A DNA stretch of 6,114 bases from Pseudomonadota bacterium. Its GTDB lineage: Bacteria > Pseudomonadota > Gammaproteobacteria > Burkholderiales > Sulfuricellaceae. The position numbers and the translations under genes were made by a program. Below, piece after piece: positions 4,940 to 6,114 of this stretch (its first letter is position 1; every line of letters starts with the position of its first letter). The DNA lies in contig JAJXTJ010000084.1 of assembly GCA_021783895.1 (NCBI GenBank), positions 1 through 6,114 of the forward strand. The letters run 5' to 3'. Under the pieces are notes generated by a model, which had not been told where the DNA came from, made no database searches, and saw nothing but the letters and a program-made list of their open reading frames with translations.

Positions 4940-6114
4940 AGTCGTTTGTGTCTTTTTCATCGGCCTGCTTCAGCAGGTGCCGGGGCAGGAAAAATGCGTT
5001 GGCGATGAGCGTCGGCACCACCGCGCTGCCGATCACCGTTGCCACCAGAGCCGAATACTGCGCCTGGTCAATCAAATGGTGAGACAACCCGAACAGAGCG
5101 GAGATAGTGCCGAAAGTGAGGCCTGTGGACATCAACAGCGTGGTATACATGCCTTCCTGCTTCGGCGAACCGTAAGCCCGTGTCACCGGATAGACACCCG
5201 CCACTTTCGTCACCATCTTCACCAGCAGCAATGCGATGAACGCCAGAGGAGCTGCCACCAGTGCCGGCAGGGAAACCAGCGCACCGGCGCGGATGAAATA
5301 AAACGGGGTGAGCAGGCCGAAGGTCAGGGTGCGCAGCCGCCGCACCAGCGCGTGATCCTTGCCCACCGTGCCCGCCAGCACCATGCCGATGAGGTAAGCG
5401 GGCAGCACCGCCTCGCTGTCGGCCCAGGTGGCCAATGCGCCCATGCCGAACAAACAGGCCATCAGGAATTTGGCCTCCAGTTCCGATGGGCGGTTGCCAT
5501 AGCGTTTGAAGAAGCGCGGCACGATCCAGGGCAGGACGAAGAAAACCACTATGCCGACGCCGAGAAAAACCAAGGTTCTGCCGGTGAACGGCGCAAAGAT
5601 CAGCCCCAGCGCCACTACGGTGGCGAGGTCGGTGATGAAACATGCCGCCAGCACCGTCTTGCCGTAGTCCGTGGCATTGAGGCCGAATTCCAGCATCACC
5701 GCATACACCACCGCCACCGATGTGGTGGACATGGCGATGCCGGCCAGCCAGCTGGCCTCCGTGCTCCATCCCAGTCCCCAGCGGGCGAGCGCCGCGCAGC
5801 CAAGAAATGGCGTAATGAAGCTCACCAGGCCGATGGCCGTGGCCTGCTTCCATTGCTTGCGAAACACTACCGGATCGAGTTCCGCGCCGGCGAGGAAAGT
5901 CAGCAGTATTGCCCCTGCACCGGAAAGAAACTTGAGCCAGGTGGCGTCCCCCGCCAGCAGCGCGCTACCCAACACCGCGCCGATGATGAGTTGGGCGATG
6001 GTGCCGACGACCATTTCCGACAGGGCTGTCGCCACCCTGAGCCAGATGGACAGCAGTGTGGCGACCAGCGCCAGCCCCAACCACAACGCCGCTTGCGCCC
6101 AGATTAGATCGGAA
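4938..6114 (-). CDS. CPA2-type cation:proton antiporter (Na+/H+ or K+/H+ exchanger), 5' partial
   Basis: This is an inner-membrane antiporter that exchanges Na+ or K+ for protons. There are 391 visible residues; the frame is open to the window edge, so the N-terminus is missing or at most a few residues short. The chain is almost wholly hydrophobic, with about 11-12 membrane segments. Family signs, counted from the first visible codon, are an LTFLAGAELDP stretch near residues 71-81, a Thr-Asp pair at 161-162 (FITDLATVVALG) where CPA2 proteins carry the ion-binding Asp, PFYFIRAGALVSL near 270, and lysines at 299 and 303 in a late helix. It stops soon after the membrane domain (LPRHLLKQADEKDTND), so it lacks the C-terminal TrkA-N/RCK domain of Kef proteins. 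A TTG at 6086 could be read as a start, but coding continues upstream of it (IWAQAA), so I treat the gene as partial. Its TAA stop overlaps the ribosome binding site of the next gene, which implies co-transcription. The transported ion cannot be read from the sequence. Confidence 0.93.
   Translation of the reverse strand, partial: SDLIWAQAALWLGLALVATLLSIWLRVATALSEMVVGTIAQLIIGAVLGSALLAGDATWLKFLSGAGAILLTFLAGAELDPVVFRKQWKQATAIGLVSFITPFLGCAALARWGLGWSTEASWLAGIAMSTTSVAVVYAVMLEFGLNATDYGKTVLAACFITDLATVVALGLIFAPFTGRTLVFLGVGIVVFFVLPWIVPRFFKRYGNRPSELEAKFLMACLFGMGALATWADSEAVLPAYLIGMVLAGTVGKDHALVRRLRTLTFGLLTPFYFIRAGALVSLPALVAAPLAFIALLLVKMVTKVAGVYPVTRAYGSPKQEGMYTTLLMSTGLTFGTISALFGLSHHLIDQAQYSALVATVIGSAVVPTLIANAFFLPRHLLKQADEKDTND

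Noticed and set aside
4926..6107. 393-codon plus-strand open frame opposite the antiporter
   Set aside because: Its product is Gln/Arg/His-rich with no domain pattern; it is the antisense shadow of a clear membrane-protein gene.

Overview
The window reads like a bacterial chromosomal segment of moderately high GC. All seven confident genes lie on the minus strand, so transcription runs from the right end (6114) to the left end (1). Protein sequence style and gene types suggest a proteobacterium, perhaps a betaproteobacterium of the Nitrosomonadales/Gallionella kind. That placement is an impression from the sequences, not a demonstrated assignment. No tRNA, rRNA, CRISPR array or insertion sequence was seen.

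Right block (1870-6114) looks like one transcription unit of five tightly packed genes. In order these are a CPA2-type cation/proton antiporter (5' end cut by the window edge), a single-domain UspA universal stress protein, a dynamin-family large GTPase, a small protein with a four-cysteine zinc ribbon and HEAT-like helices, and a HAD-fold protein resembling the soluble catalytic core of P-type ATPases. Junctions are a 10-nt gap, a 37-nt gap, an ATGA overlap and an 8-nt overlap. Most starts have a clear AAGGAG or GGAGG ribosome binding site. An ion exchanger, a nucleotide-binding stress protein and a membrane-remodelling GTPase fit an envelope or ion-stress theme, but that joint function is inference.

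Middle gap (1419-1869, 451 bp) has no confident gene, but it is not featureless. On the minus strand it holds a hydrophobic 45-codon frame, then a 26-codon frame with a good ribosome binding site. The second frame continues in phase for 35 more codons after a single TGA. A perfect 10-bp inverted repeat lies inside it. This is either one or two unannotated small genes or the remains of a decayed gene.

Left block (35-1418) holds a complete PAP2-type membrane phosphatase with all three catalytic motifs. After 37 bp it is followed by an MFS transporter gene encoding only the N-terminal half (about six membrane segments, 234 aa), which ends at a stop codon 35 bases from the window edge. The last nine bases of the window match the start of the standard Illumina adapter, so the extreme right end may be a sequencing artefact.
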